Origin: Apoderus coryli
Taxonomy: Eukaryota > Arthropoda > Insecta > Coleoptera > Attelabidae
DNA length: 64,000 nucleotides
Assembly (NCBI GenBank): GCA_911728435.2
Contig: OU452210.1
Coordinates: 930,001-994,000 of the forward strand
Direction of reading: 5' to 3'
Position numbers and translations under genes: made by a program. Positions 50,546 through 60,514 of the stretch are shown here, in pieces. How positions within the stretch are numbered: the stretch's first letter is position 1; each line of letters begins with the position of its first letter. The notes beneath the pieces were generated by a model. The model had not been told where the DNA came from, did no database searches, and saw nothing but the letters and a program-made list of their open reading frames with translations.

Positions 50546-51180
50546 ATTCCATCAGGTCTAGAAGTCGCTATATTTTTGAATTTACGAGAGGCAACTAACA
50601 CTTCCTGTTCAGTAATATCCCTGAATTAATCATTAGTATTAACGTTATGTGTCCGAGTAGATTGCTCGTAATCAAAAATAGTACGAAAATAATCTTCGAA
50701 ACCATTCACTACCAATATACATTGAGGATTGTCATACATAATATCATCAAGCTTCATTACTCCCGGTATTCTAGATAAGTTATTCTTTGTATGGATCAAA
50801 GGCCAGAAGGTTTGAATTAACATTAGCTTGACATCTTGATATATAGTTTTTATAAGCCCGATCTATTTGATGCTTTACAACAGGCCGTAACCTGCTAACC
50901 TCATTATAAAAAACAAGTGAATTTGTGGATATAAACTTTCTGCGGTATTTCGCTTTGAGTTTAATATTGTTTCTGATATCGCCCGTGTACCATAGTAGAT
51001 GACTGAAGTTCCTTCTTAAGGGCACAGACCTCTCAAATAATTTGTTTAGACAGTCGTAAAACAAATTGAAAGCTGTTTTCACATCGTTACAGTTATTTAA
51101 GAATGACCAATCAGTGTTCGTAAATGCACTGTACAAATCCACATAATGAGCTCGTCTAAAATAGTAGTAGGTATTGTTTA
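50546..51180 (-). pseudogene. LINE fragment: linker between endonuclease and RT
   Basis: The minus strand reads RRAHYVDLYSAFTNTDWSFL, VKTAFNLFYDCLNKLFERSVP, LWYTGDIRNNIKLKAKYRRK and IDRAYKNYISRCQANVNSNL (51142-50780). After a frame change it gives LSRIPGVMKLDDIMYDNPQC and FEDYFRTIFDYEQS, then EQEVLVASRKFKN at the start of RT. The pattern matches copy A's linker (6745-7433). Neither endonuclease nor RT core is present. Confidence 0.78.
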
Positions 51181-51404
51181 TATAAAGATACTAAGCCCTC
51201 AATGCAGATCATTAAAGCGGGATGATAGCGTTTCTCCACAGGTAACAACGGATTCTATCTCTATTGACAACACATACGGCTTTAGCCAAACCATGTCAGC
51301 GTAAATATATGAGACAGTATACCCACTCTGGTCGGTATCCTTTGTGTAACGTTTACAGAGAGAAGCCCCGTATCGGGGGATGCACAAATACAACATAGCC
51401 GAGA

Positions 51405-52170
51405 AAGCGAAATAGGGGGGCATCTATGCAAGTATGTTTCAAAATTATTCTTACGAGGGCGGTAAAAATGTAATTGTATATTCGTTATTTAAATTAACTA
51501 GTTAATTTTTAAATTAAAACCATTGGAACATAATTTTTTTTTATTTCTTTTACACAAAATTACCGATGTTTGATTTTTAACAAACTACTAATTAATAAAC
51601 AAATATAACAAAGATATATAAAAGAAAAATAAATTGAAAAAGTACAAAATTACTTATACTTAACTAAATAGGTATTTAATAAATTAAAACAGGTATGAAA
51701 CACAATATTTTAGCACTTAAAAAATATAAATGATATATTTGTAATATATATTCTATATAGACGTTCAATCCATCAGCTATATAGAACCTAATTATGTATT
51801 AAATCAAACCCCTAGCTTCATACATCAAAATTTATATAGATTAATGTTTCTTATGCTAATTCTGTTAAGAATCTGCAGTTGTTCGTTATATAGCGTGGTG
51901 GTAAATTTAACGCAATGTGTAATAGAAGCTTTTTCCTTGTTGAATGAGCAATACCACAAATATGGTCTGCTTTGATTCAAGATAAAATGTATTAATTATT
52001 GACCTAATTTCATCTAGTTTATAAAAAATTATTTTTGCATCAATACCCTTTTCTCATCAAAGATCAAAAGCTATTTTCAGTGAGGAATTAATAATAAAAT
52101 CTAACAAATTTGTTCCTTATTATTTATTTTCAAGTGAGGTGATCTAAAAACAGACAAGAATTAATCTTTG
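51405..52170. repeat. Right arm of the long inverted repeat (partner 46250-46795)
   Basis: Mirrors the left arm: GGGGGGCATCTATGCAAG, then TTCTTACGAGGGCGGTAAAA, TTTTTAAATTAAAACCATTG and ATTATTTATTTTCAAG. It is longer than the left arm because of indels around 51700-52000. A large old palindromic duplication or the TIRs of a big element are both possible. Confidence 0.8.
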
Positions 52171-52535
52171 TAAGGTGTTATTTCGGACGATTTTTTAAAA
52201 TTAAATACAAAATTTGGTTTATTATATTCGCCTAATAAGAAAATTTATACGAACTGACACCTAAGAGACTGGAATAACTAAGTATTCTTAAGTGATGTAC
52301 CTAAAAATACACAATACTGTAACGTTTTTCGTGTTTCGTTGTGTGAAATAATAACGAGATTTAATTAAAACTAATTTATTTACACTTAAACAAACTAATA
52401 ACATTAACAAACTAATATGACTATATTGAAAAAATAGTCCATATTTCTAGAGGAGTGCTTATTTTAGGTTTGTAGTTAATGAAAGTCTCAACTCCACAAA
52501 ATCCATCAAATTTATTCACATCATCTGCCAAACAT

Positions 52536-52559
52536 GTTTCGGTTAACAACCATCATCAG
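52536..52559 (-). ncRNA. Hammerhead-ribozyme-like core, left arm
   Basis: On the minus strand: CTGATGA, one T, GGTT-GTT-AACC (4-bp stem with a three-base loop), GAAAC. It is the mirror image of the core at 52920-52943. Confidence 0.5.
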
Positions 52560-52919
52560 TGGCAATACGAATACAATATTCTTGTTAATGTTTCATTATA
52601 ATCAAGTTGTATGAGAAAGAGAATCAAATTTAATAGTCCTTGTGGAAAACTATTTATTACTCAATTTTACAAAAATTAAATTAAGGTGAAGGGTTTTTAA
52701 TTTCGGCCATGCTTGAGGTTGAAATGAATTTCTTCATGAAAACAAAAACTAAGATGAAACAATAATCACCAGGTGAAATTTAGAACCCTTCACCTTAATT
52801 TAATTTTTGTAAAATTGAGTAATAAATAGTTTTCCACAAGGACTATTAAATTTGATTCTCTTTCTCATACAACTTGATTATAATGAAACATTAACAAGAA
52901 TATTGTATTCGTATTGCCA

Positions 52920-52943
52920 CTGATGATGGTTGTTAACCGAAAC
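52920..52943 (+). ncRNA. Hammerhead-ribozyme-like core, right arm
   Basis: Plus strand: CTGATGA (52920-52926), GGTT/AACC stem (52928-52938), GAAAC (52939-52943). The conserved core order C-U-G-A-N-G-A, stem II, G-A-A is met. Stems I and III are not obvious from the local sequence, so self-cleavage is unproven. Confidence 0.5.
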
Positions 52944-53029
52944 ATGTTTGGCAGATGATGTGAATAAATTTGATGGATTTTGTGGAGTTGAGACTTTCAT
53001 TAACTACAAACCTAATATGACTATATTTA

Positions 53030-54430
53030 TTTTCACTATTTATCTCTACTATTTATTTCACTATTATTTATATGTCACAACACTGTTCGCTATCTATTGA
53101 CTGATTCCTCGTCGACTGTTACGGTGGCTTTATATAAGATTTGCCCCCTTTCTCGAACGCTTCCAGAGACTAGTCGAACATTCTGGCTACGTATGTCCAT
53201 CTAGATCCATGGCGGAATTAATTTCCGTCTACAAGTACACTTCATCGGTTTACAAGTTGCTGGAAAATAAATGTATGGTTTAATGAGTTTATTTTTCACA
53301 TTACAGAACTTCGAGTTAAAATTTTAAAGGAAATATATAAATCTTCTATTTTGTGTGTTGCCTAAAGTCATTAAAATCTGTTTTATAATAAACCCTCAGA
53401 TTCCTTTACCTTTCCCATTTCCTCGACTGTACAAGATTGTGTGTATATTTATGTAGGTATAACTATTTAAATTAGTTTTCAATTTTTATAAATATTATTT
53501 ACTGACAGATTTGCTTGGATGCCTATTCGGTTTCAAAGATTATTTGGTATCTATTGTTTTACTTTCCCGCACAGGGAAGGTATTGGGAACGCACTAAAAA
53601 ATAAATTTGCGGTAAAGACGGATATAACTATTTTCAAGTTTCTGAGACGATTAAGACCATTTCCAGATGGAAGTCTGTCTGTCTGTGTGTATGTATGTGT
53701 GTATGTATGTGTGTCTGTATGTATTCTTCCACGATAACGCCTAAATGCTTTAACCAATTGAGCTAAATTTTGGTATATGAGTTTGGTGCAGTCCTAGGAT
53801 GAAGCCGTTAAATTTTCGTTGAAATCGCTCAAGCCCTGTGATAGGGGTGGACACAACTACTAAATTTTCCTAAATCAGTAGGGGTCGAGTGAAACATCAT
53901 TTCAAAGCATTTTTTATCTGCTTTACAGCGACACTTTTGCTATTTGCCTCCATAATTCTCGAGAAAATAGCGTTTAAAATGTCACTAGTGAGTTACTTGG
54001 AACGTTTATACTCGTATATAACAAATTAAATACAATATTTATTATGGTCTCTGTTGGGTTATTGGTAGGGCATTCGCTTCCTTAGGCATGCTACGAACTC
54101 TGTCAGATATACAAGAATGGACGAACTACACCGACGAGCAAATATTTTAAATATCACTGACTACGTATGTGAAATATCACAAAATACGTCTACTATTTAC
54201 AAATCTCCTCTAACAAGTGAAATAACAAGGTATCGAGAAATGGACAATCTTAATTAAAAATATAACCTGATATACAGTACGAATCGAGCGTTGGAATAGC
54301 GAAGACGTGCCTATTCTGATAAAGTTTTTTTTTGTGCTATCTGTTTGTGATAAAAACCAATACCTACATACATTTATTTTAATAATTGTGGTATTAAAGA
54401 CATTAATATTCGAAATTTAATTGCGATTTA
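53030..54430. other. Unassigned repeat-like DNA with a (TGTGTATG)n microsatellite at 53671-53725
   Basis: 53500-53830 resembles the end of an interspersed repeat (CTGTCTGTCTGTGTGTATG run, then ACGATAACGCCTAAATGC). Overlapping frames here on both strands are by-products of the simple repeat. A GGCTTTATATAAG box near 53128 could be a promoter but nothing follows it. Confidence 0.4.
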
Positions 54431-54431
54431 A

Positions 54432-55420
54432 ATATGGATACTAATGAGGGCGGTCCAGGGGGACTGCCCTCATTAAGTACTGTACAACACGATTTTAACA
54501 ATAGATAGTGTGCATCAGGTTCTGGAGCCTTTTATGTTTATATAGAACATAAAGACAAAAATTTAGGAAGACTGTTTCCCATAAGGGTTGAACACTATCT
54601 GCAAGAGATCGTCTTCTTTAGAAATGATATAACTGACATAAAACCTGTTGGTAGAAATAGAGTCAAAGTTATTTTTAAATCTTACAAAATTGCAAACAAT
54701 CTCATTAATCATGAATGTATTACCAAGAGGGATCTGCTGGCATACATACCTAAATTATTCACACACAAGAAGGGTGTTGTTAAGCAAGCACATTTTTCAC
54801 CGAGGAATTTCTAAAACAAAACATAGAGTCTCCTAATAAAGTTGTAGAAGTTAGACGTATGAAACGTAAAAAAAATATTAGAAGACAATAAAATTGAATA
54901 TATTGATAGACAAATTATAGTGGTGACTTTTTTGGGGAACAAACTTCCTGAACGTATTAAAATAAACATGTGCCAATTCACTTTTGAACCATATATTTAC
55001 CCTGTTGTCCAATGCCTGCAATGTTTGAGATATGGACATACAAAAAACAGTGCAGAGGTAACTTTAGGTGTCAGAACTGCGGTGAGGAACACTCTCAAAA
55101 TGAACTGTCCAAATGAAAAATATTGTATATTTTGTAAAAAAAAGAGCATAACAGTTTATTTAGACAATGCGAATTTTACTTGAAACAAAAAAAATTAAAA
55201 TAGCCATGGCTAATAAAAATATATCTTTTAAAGAAGCTGAAGCATTAGTTAATAATCCATCCTACGCAAAAATTGCAACTAATAATAGATTTGAAATATT
55301 AAATAACTTAAACAATTTTCTTGAACTACCAACTCCATCCATCCATAAGAAACGTAAAGCCAGCTCCCCCCTCAGAGTCCAACAGAAAAAAATTCACATA
55401 AAAGACCCCCTAACATTGTA
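54432..55420 (+). pseudogene. LINE copy F ORF1 (gag-like) with zinc-knuckle region, broken
   Basis: Starts at ATG 54434 with MDTNEGGPGGLPSLSTVQHD, a stop, then AFYVYIEHKDKNLGRLFPIR and ITDIKPVGRNRVKVIFKSYK. After further frame changes it gives KIEYIDRQIIVVTFLGNKLP and VVQCLQCLRYGHTKNSAE, a degenerate CxxCxxxGH zinc knuckle. A basic tail with KKRKASSPLRVQQKK follows at 55320-55400. This is the ORF1 of an I/Jockey-type LINE. At least three stops or frameshifts are present. Confidence 0.75.
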
Positions 55421-55589
55421 ATACCCAATCCATATCATGACGATTACATGGCACATAAATCAAAAATCATTCTAGAATTCACTTCCGCTATTAAAAATTT
55501 CATAAAGAATCCAAATCTTGCCAGTGAAGATAGTATAGAAAACTGTATATCTAATATTTTATTTGCAACTACAAATACAGATGAGTGAA

Positions 55590-56215
55590 TTGAAATCAGT
55601 GATGACGATAGGAGCTCGACGTATTAACAATAAAAATTTAACTATATTACAATGGAATTGTCGTTCAATATACCTTCGGAAGTCTAATCTTATTGATTTC
55701 TTGGCGAGGGAACCTACTGACATTATTGTTTTATCCGAAACATGGCTAAAACCAGGAAACAATTTTAATTTAAGGGGTTACTACCTAGTTAACACACCGT
55801 GAGATGATGGCTATGGAGGAGTAGCTATACTAATTAAAAAACAATTAAACTACTCTACAACATCTCTAGGAACACCTGTTAATGGACTGAATATTGTTCT
55901 ATTAATTTAATCTAGCATAAGCTCACCATAGTATCAATCTACAACCCACCCAATGTTTCATTATCAGAAAAAGATTATGAGCATTTTTTTATCAGTTTAA
56001 CTTAACTAATACTATTTTCTGTGGAGATTTTAATTGCCATCATTATCTCTGGGGTTCGAACACCAATAATGCACAAGGTGAGCGGTTAATTAAATGCCTA
56101 GATTCCAGCAATTTGGTTGTGATAAATGATGGCAATCCTACACGCGTAGGTACGCCGAATCAAAGATTAATCTACACAATAGATAGTCAGCCCAATGCAT
56201 TAAAATCAGAACATC
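55590..56215 (+). pseudogene. LINE copy F ORF2 endonuclease, truncated at 56215
   Basis: LTILQWNCRSIYLRKSNLID, FLAREPTDIIVLSETWLKPG, YGGVAILIKKQLNY and then (frame changes) CGDFNCHHYLWGS- and NGNPTRVGTPNQ-type blocks form the first two-thirds of an APE endonuclease. It ends near 56215, short of the RT and just before DNA flanking the env-bearing LTR element. The downstream linker may be the piece at 63424. Confidence 0.78.
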
Positions 56216-56394
56216 TCTAAGTATGCCTGCCACTACGTGGCGTAGACTAGCGTGAGTTAACTTTCTTAATAAGTTAAACACCTTTTTAAAAATACAAACT
56301 TTTATTTATTTGAACAATTACGGAAGAACATTAGAAATACAATTATTATTATTACAACTTAATTACTAGAGAGCTTCATACAGACTGAATATAA

Positions 56395-56494
56395 AATGTA
56401 ACATTGGGTACTCAAGCAGCCCCTTCCATGTGTACAGCTTCTTGGAATGAGTTTACTATTGTTATGGACTCAGCAGTATAGGGTGATATAACGC
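56395..56494 (-). repeat. 3' terminal direct repeat (LTR) of the env-bearing element
   Basis: 100 bp, matching 60515-60614. On the minus strand it begins GCGTTATATCACCC and ends ...CCCAATGTTACATT. The adjoining purine tract fixes its 5' boundary. Confidence 0.85.
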
Positions 56495-56522
56495 CTCCCC
56501 TCGTAGTTTCGACTCATAAGGG

Positions 56523-58223
56523 TTACTGAGGGAGTCGAACATTAGCTAGGTTGATTCCAGGTTCTTCTTGATTTGTTGAATGTCTTTTACAACACCACTG
56601 TTTATATTTTCGATAAACGAAATAACTGAACATTAGCACAATTATAAAAAACGCAGTGATTGACCAAATATTCAAGTTTCTCGTCACTGGCAGAAAGTGA
56701 AGTTTTGGATCGTACGGAAGATTACCAATGTGGATTTCTTGAATTTCATCTAGATTTAATTTTTCGAATGGAAGTTTAATTTCTGTGTTTGGAGTTGAGT
56801 AGTCTAGTTGTGGAAATAATGTTGGAGGTATGTTAATTAACGTTTCATCATCGTTCTTTAATATTTCCGTTGCAATTTTCAACGTGCACTTTGGAGGTAT
56901 GCTGAATAGGTGCGTTCCTTTGATTTCGATTGTTTCTTCTTGACTTGGACATTTTAGGGTAGCCAATTCTGTTACTGGTAGGAAGGCTAACCACTGATTT
57001 GATTCACTAAGCCTTTTAAATGTAGGCTTCGGTATGGTGACTTGAGTTTGTTTACATGAAGAAGCAGTTTTATATTCTAGTAATTGAACTTCACAAGGAT
57101 TGTCTTTGATTTCTGCGTAGTCTTGTATTTCCATTTCACATAAATACAACGTTTGTGGAACCATTTCCATACAGGGTGTACCAGAAAATGCGTAGTGCAA
57201 TTTAGTTTTCGCGAGAAATTTATTTGTTAAAACAATCGCCTTAAACTGACCTTCAAAAGGTGTAGGAATAGAATAAAGGTGGTATAGATTAAAGGTTTCA
57301 GAATAGGTTATAGGAAGATGAAGAATATAGGTAATTTTATTATTGAATATAAAACAATTTATTTTAATTATCTTTTCTATTATTGGGATGTTTTCAAGAG
57401 TGAGATTTATTGGTACTGTATCGGAGCTAAGTTTTGATTCTATTTGTTTAAGAACATTAAATAATTCCCTTGTTTTAATAATGCTAGGATGCATTGATCC
57501 AAGTTTTGCAAAAGCTATAGAGTTTTCAATATCCTGTAAAATTGATTCAATTATCTCAAACATATTTATTATTTGAGTTATAACATCTTTTATATAAAAG
57601 CTATTCTCCCTATAAACACTTCCTTTTACTATTAGAGAAATTTGATTTATTCTTGATTCTAACAATTTTTCATTATGGTTTATCCGTTGAATTGCGTTGT
57701 TAAATTTGTTCATAGTTTCAGTAGAGAGTGTATTTTGTGTTTTAACAGCTAAAGAGAGTTCGTTTTGATTCTTCTGAAGTTCTTTTATTAATGAATCATA
57801 TCTTTCACCATCATACGCATCTAAGTTGCCAGAGATTGATTTAAATACAGAGCCTAAACCGTTTATTAGACCTCTTTTGTTTCTGATTCTTTGGGGCAGT
57901 ATTTCATTTAATTTGTCTTGTACCCTCTCTTTGGTAAAATTTAAAATTTTTAAATAATTTGAACTATCATTTTGGTATTGGGTGTTTTTATTAATCGTAC
58001 TAGTAAGAAATTTTGATTTTATGTTTAAATTTTCAACTTCGTTCAAAATAGAATTAAGATCATAATTAAATATAATAGAATGTGAGAATTTTGTAATTTT
58101 CCCACTGCCTATCTTCATTGGAATTAGACCAAGGTTGTTGTTAAGGTTTCGCTGCGTAATGGTTTCTGAAAGTCCGTGAACTCCTGGAAGTCTGTAATGT
58201 AAGTAAGAAAAATGTGTAAACAA
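56523..58223 (-). CDS. env: Envelope-like (baculovirus F / gypsy Env type) fusion protein, 566 codons open
   Basis: Membrane fusion protein of the errantivirus/baculovirus-F family. The frame has a dibasic cleavage-type site RNKR at residues 114-117, followed by a glycine-rich hydrophobic stretch as in F-protein fusion peptides, a long helical region with heptad spacing, Cys-rich ectodomain segments, a single transmembrane helix at about 519-536 and a short Cys/basic tail. The frame opens with TTG, not ATG, and a good splice acceptor (pyrimidines then TTACAG) lies at about 58195. This fits the spliced env mRNA of gypsy-type elements; the initiator would lie upstream. No signal peptide is visible. 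No internal stop. Confidence 0.85.
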   Translation of the reverse strand: MFTHFSYLHYRLPGVHGLSETITQRNLNNNLGLIPMKIGSGKITKFSHSIIFNYDLNSILNEVENLNIKSKFLTSTINKNTQYQNDSSNYLKILNFTKERVQDKLNEILPQRIRNKRGLINGLGSVFKSISGNLDAYDGERYDSLIKELQKNQNELSLAVKTQNTLSTETMNKFNNAIQRINHNEKLLESRINQISLIVKGSVYRENSFYIKDVITQIINMFEIIESILQDIENSIAFAKLGSMHPSIIKTRELFNVLKQIESKLSSDTVPINLTLENIPIIEKIIKINCFIFNNKITYILHLPITYSETFNLYHLYSIPTPFEGQFKAIVLTNKFLAKTKLHYAFSGTPCMEMVPQTLYLCEMEIQDYAEIKDNPCEVQLLEYKTASSCKQTQVTIPKPTFKRLSESNQWLAFLPVTELATLKCPSQEETIEIKGTHLFSIPPKCTLKIATEILKNDDETLINIPPTLFPQLDYSTPNTEIKLPFEKLNLDEIQEIHIGNLPYDPKLHFLPVTRNLNIWSITAFFIIVLMFSYFVYRKYKQWCCKRHSTNQEEPGINLANVRLPQ

Positions 58224-58284
58224 CTAGTTTATGTAACTTAAGTAAGTGCCTAATATAGGCACTTACTTAAGTTACATAAACTAG
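58224..58284. repeat. Perfect palindrome, 29-bp arms, 3-nt loop
   Basis: CTAGTTTATGTAACTTAAGT and on to GCCTA, then ATA, then the exact complement to 58284. It lies immediately upstream of env, where integrase should be. Confidence 0.95.
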
Positions 58285-58443
58285 CTCATTGACGTAACAA
58301 ATAAACATAATATACAAGATATTATTCATATGAGTAATTTAAAACGTCCCTTGAGGAACGTTTATTCATTTGATGTGAAAAATATTTAAATACACAGTTT
58401 AATAACTATCTTGTATATTATGTTTATTTGTTACGTCAATGAG
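58283..58443. repeat. Second inverted repeat, ~43-bp arms, overlapping the pol frame end
   Basis: 58283-58325 (AGCTCATTGACGTAACAAAT and on) is mirrored at 58401-58443 with about one mismatch and a 75-bp loop. The right arm is also the 3' end of the pol-remnant frame. Confidence 0.9.
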
Positions 58444-60465
58444 CTTCGCATTACATTTTCTTAATTTCAATGCATTAGAGGAAAACACACGTTGCAAGAT
58501 AACAGAGAATTTTTTATAAGTATCAGGTTTTTCGAAATATACATGATAAGTAACATCAGGAGAAATATAATTTTTCACAAAATTAATAGTGTCTTGTTCG
58601 AAATTATTTTCAGAGAGTTGAACTTTAATTCGTTGCTTAGTTTCATATAAGAGTAGTCTTTTAGGTGGAGATGGAGAATGCAAAACAGTATCTATGAATA
58701 TTTGGTTTTTAGCATGGTTTATCGGATAGTCTTTTATAGGAATTCCAAATAAAGGATTTTGATTGGAATTAGAATGTACAGTATGTCCATCGTCACTTTT
58801 ATGTAAATTTTCGTTCTTATTTGGTTGTATATTTGCGTCTAGGAATTGGGGTAGGTCAAGGTTTATGTCTTCGTCTACATTTACTTGTAGCGACATTTTA
58901 TCATCTCTATATATGGTTGAATTTGGGGGTTTATTCAGGTTGGAATTTCCTGGTTTATCAAAACTTTCTGATTGGAATCCATTATCTGATGATTCTCTTT
59001 TACTTTCGTCAATTTGGTTCCAAAAGTCCTTTGTATGTATTTCGGAAAAGTCTAATTCGTGCTGTAAGTCTGTTTCAAGGTTATGTAATTCAATGTTTGT
59101 AAGGTTAGTTATGTCAGGCTTCTCAACGTATATTGGATCAGAAAAGTCAAATATTTTTGGTTTTGCCGTATTGTTAACTATAGTAGTGAGAGCTAATCCG
59201 TTTTTAGCTGTAGTTAATGTTTCTGGGATTTCACAATTTTGAAACGGTTGATATGGTATTATGTCACCATCTTTAATTGGTGTTTTAACTTGAATAACTT
59301 GTTCACATCTAGATGATATTGTGATTAAATTAATTTGATTTTTAGTAGAATGATAATTTAGTTTAATTTTCGTAAAAGGTGTTATAATAAAATCGTTTTT
59401 AAAATCTAGCTGAACTTGTAACAACTTCAAATTGTCTAAGCCCAATAAGCCATCAAAATAACTGTGACATTTAAATAAATAAAATTTGAAATCTAATATG
59501 TGTGGTATTTTAAAAATATTTGGTACTGGCATGGATGCACTGTACTTGTGTGCTGATTCTTGGAAAACGGTTGACACTAAGAATGGATCATATTTAATTG
59601 AATTCTGGAAATATTTTTCAGCAATGTTAGGATTAATAAAAGATTTGGTTGATCCGGAATCTATTAAAATTTTTATATTTTGTTCGGGAAAAATAATGTA
59701 TGGGAGTTCACTTAGATTTGTCATGTTAAAACAAATTTTGTCTATTGCTATATCTGGTTTAGTTTCAGATGACTTTTCCTGAAAATCCTGTGTATATTCT
59801 TCAGGGTTAGTTATTGAATCTCGTTCAGTGTTTTCGACAGTTTCATGATCGCTGTTATGTAAATAATCGTAATAGGTCTCAAAATAATTATTGTCAGTAT
59901 TTGAAATAAAATCTTCGTTTTGATATTGATGTGCTTCCTGTTCTTGTAATTGATTGTTGTTATAAAAATCTGTGTTAGTTTCGATATTGTACAGTTCTTC
60001 TACAGTATAATGTTTTGGTGGGGGTTGGTTGGATTTAAAGAAATCTTTTGTTTGAAATGGAGTAGAAGGTTTTTGGTTTGTATGAGTTGTTGATATACTC
60101 ATCGGTGTGGGTTTAGGAAATTGTTCGTTAGCGTTTTGCTTAAATACATTGGTATTTGTATTATTTTGTCCGAAGGGTTGTTGGTTATAACTAAATCTAT
60201 GAGATTGGTTATTTTGGAAATAAGGTCTTGGTTGTATAGGTTGAAAATTCGGTCTTGGTTGTGTAAATTGAAAATTAGGTCTTAGAGAAAGTTGATTTTG
60301 TGGTCTAAAATTATTAAAATGTGCATCAATTGGGGTTGGTCGAAAAGTTTGTTTTATAGGTGGTCCTTGTGTTTTAAATATTGGTTTATTAAAATTTTGA
60401 AAATAATGAATGTTATCTTCTTGATTCACAAATTGTAAAGCTTGAGCTAAATTAATAGGTTTCAT
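58399..60465 (-). CDS. Fused gag C-terminus / protease / pol remnant, 688 codons open
   Basis: From ATG 60465; the frame is in fact open further up to the 5' repeat, reading SGLKEPLGTTIRCMKP, so it begins inside gag. Residues 1-30 resemble the gypsy-type gag end (NLAQALQFV). 40-200 are Asn/Gln/Pro-rich with short RPNFQ-type repeats. 265-275 carry the aspartic protease motif ILIDSGSTKSF (active-site Asp269). Residues ~560-688 resemble the connector between RNase H and integrase in gypsy-type Pol (NQIFIDT, YHVYFEKPD). RT and RNase H, normally about 500 residues between these parts, are absent, yet the frame stays open. Confidence 0.78.
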   Translation of the reverse strand: MKPINLAQALQFVNQEDNIHYFQNFNKPIFKTQGPPIKQTFRPTPIDAHFNNFRPQNQLSLRPNFQFTQPRPNFQPIQPRPYFQNNQSHRFSYNQQPFGQNNTNTNVFKQNANEQFPKPTPMSISTTHTNQKPSTPFQTKDFFKSNQPPPKHYTVEELYNIETNTDFYNNNQLQEQEAHQYQNEDFISNTDNNYFETYYDYLHNSDHETVENTERDSITNPEEYTQDFQEKSSETKPDIAIDKICFNMTNLSELPYIIFPEQNIKILIDSGSTKSFINPNIAEKYFQNSIKYDPFLVSTVFQESAHKYSASMPVPNIFKIPHILDFKFYLFKCHSYFDGLLGLDNLKLLQVQLDFKNDFIITPFTKIKLNYHSTKNQINLITISSRCEQVIQVKTPIKDGDIIPYQPFQNCEIPETLTTAKNGLALTTIVNNTAKPKIFDFSDPIYVEKPDITNLTNIELHNLETDLQHELDFSEIHTKDFWNQIDESKRESSDNGFQSESFDKPGNSNLNKPPNSTIYRDDKMSLQVNVDEDINLDLPQFLDANIQPNKNENLHKSDDGHTVHSNSNQNPLFGIPIKDYPINHAKNQIFIDTVLHSPSPPKRLLLYETKQRIKVQLSENNFEQDTINFVKNYISPDVTYHVYFEKPDTYKKFSVILQRVFSSNALKLRKCNAKLIDVTNKHNIQDSY

Positions 60466-60514
60466 ACAGCGAATAGTGGTCCCTAATGGTTCTTTTAAAC
60501 CAGATAGAAAGGTA

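Larger units (their letters stand above)
52413..53027. mobile_element. Penelope-like inverted insertion with 15-bp target duplication and hammerhead-like cores
   Basis: TAATATGACTATATT at 52413-52427 is repeated exactly at 53013-53027 as a target-site duplication. Between them, arms 52466-52697 and 52783-53013 are near-perfect reverse complements around an 85-bp centre. Each arm carries a hammerhead-like core (52536-52559 minus, 52920-52943 plus). Variable-length target duplications point to target-primed reverse transcription. Penelope-like retroelements combine hammerhead motifs with inverted or tandem terminal repeats. No RT or GIY-YIG coding is present, so the family call rests on structure. 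Confidence 0.7.

Noticed and set aside
53519..53757. Overlapping frames rich in Val/Cys or Thr/His
   Set aside because: They are translations of the (TGTGTATG)n microsatellite on both strands.
58763..59782. Plus-strand frames of 93-159 codons
   Set aside because: They are antisense shadows of the 688-codon minus-strand frame with protease motif.
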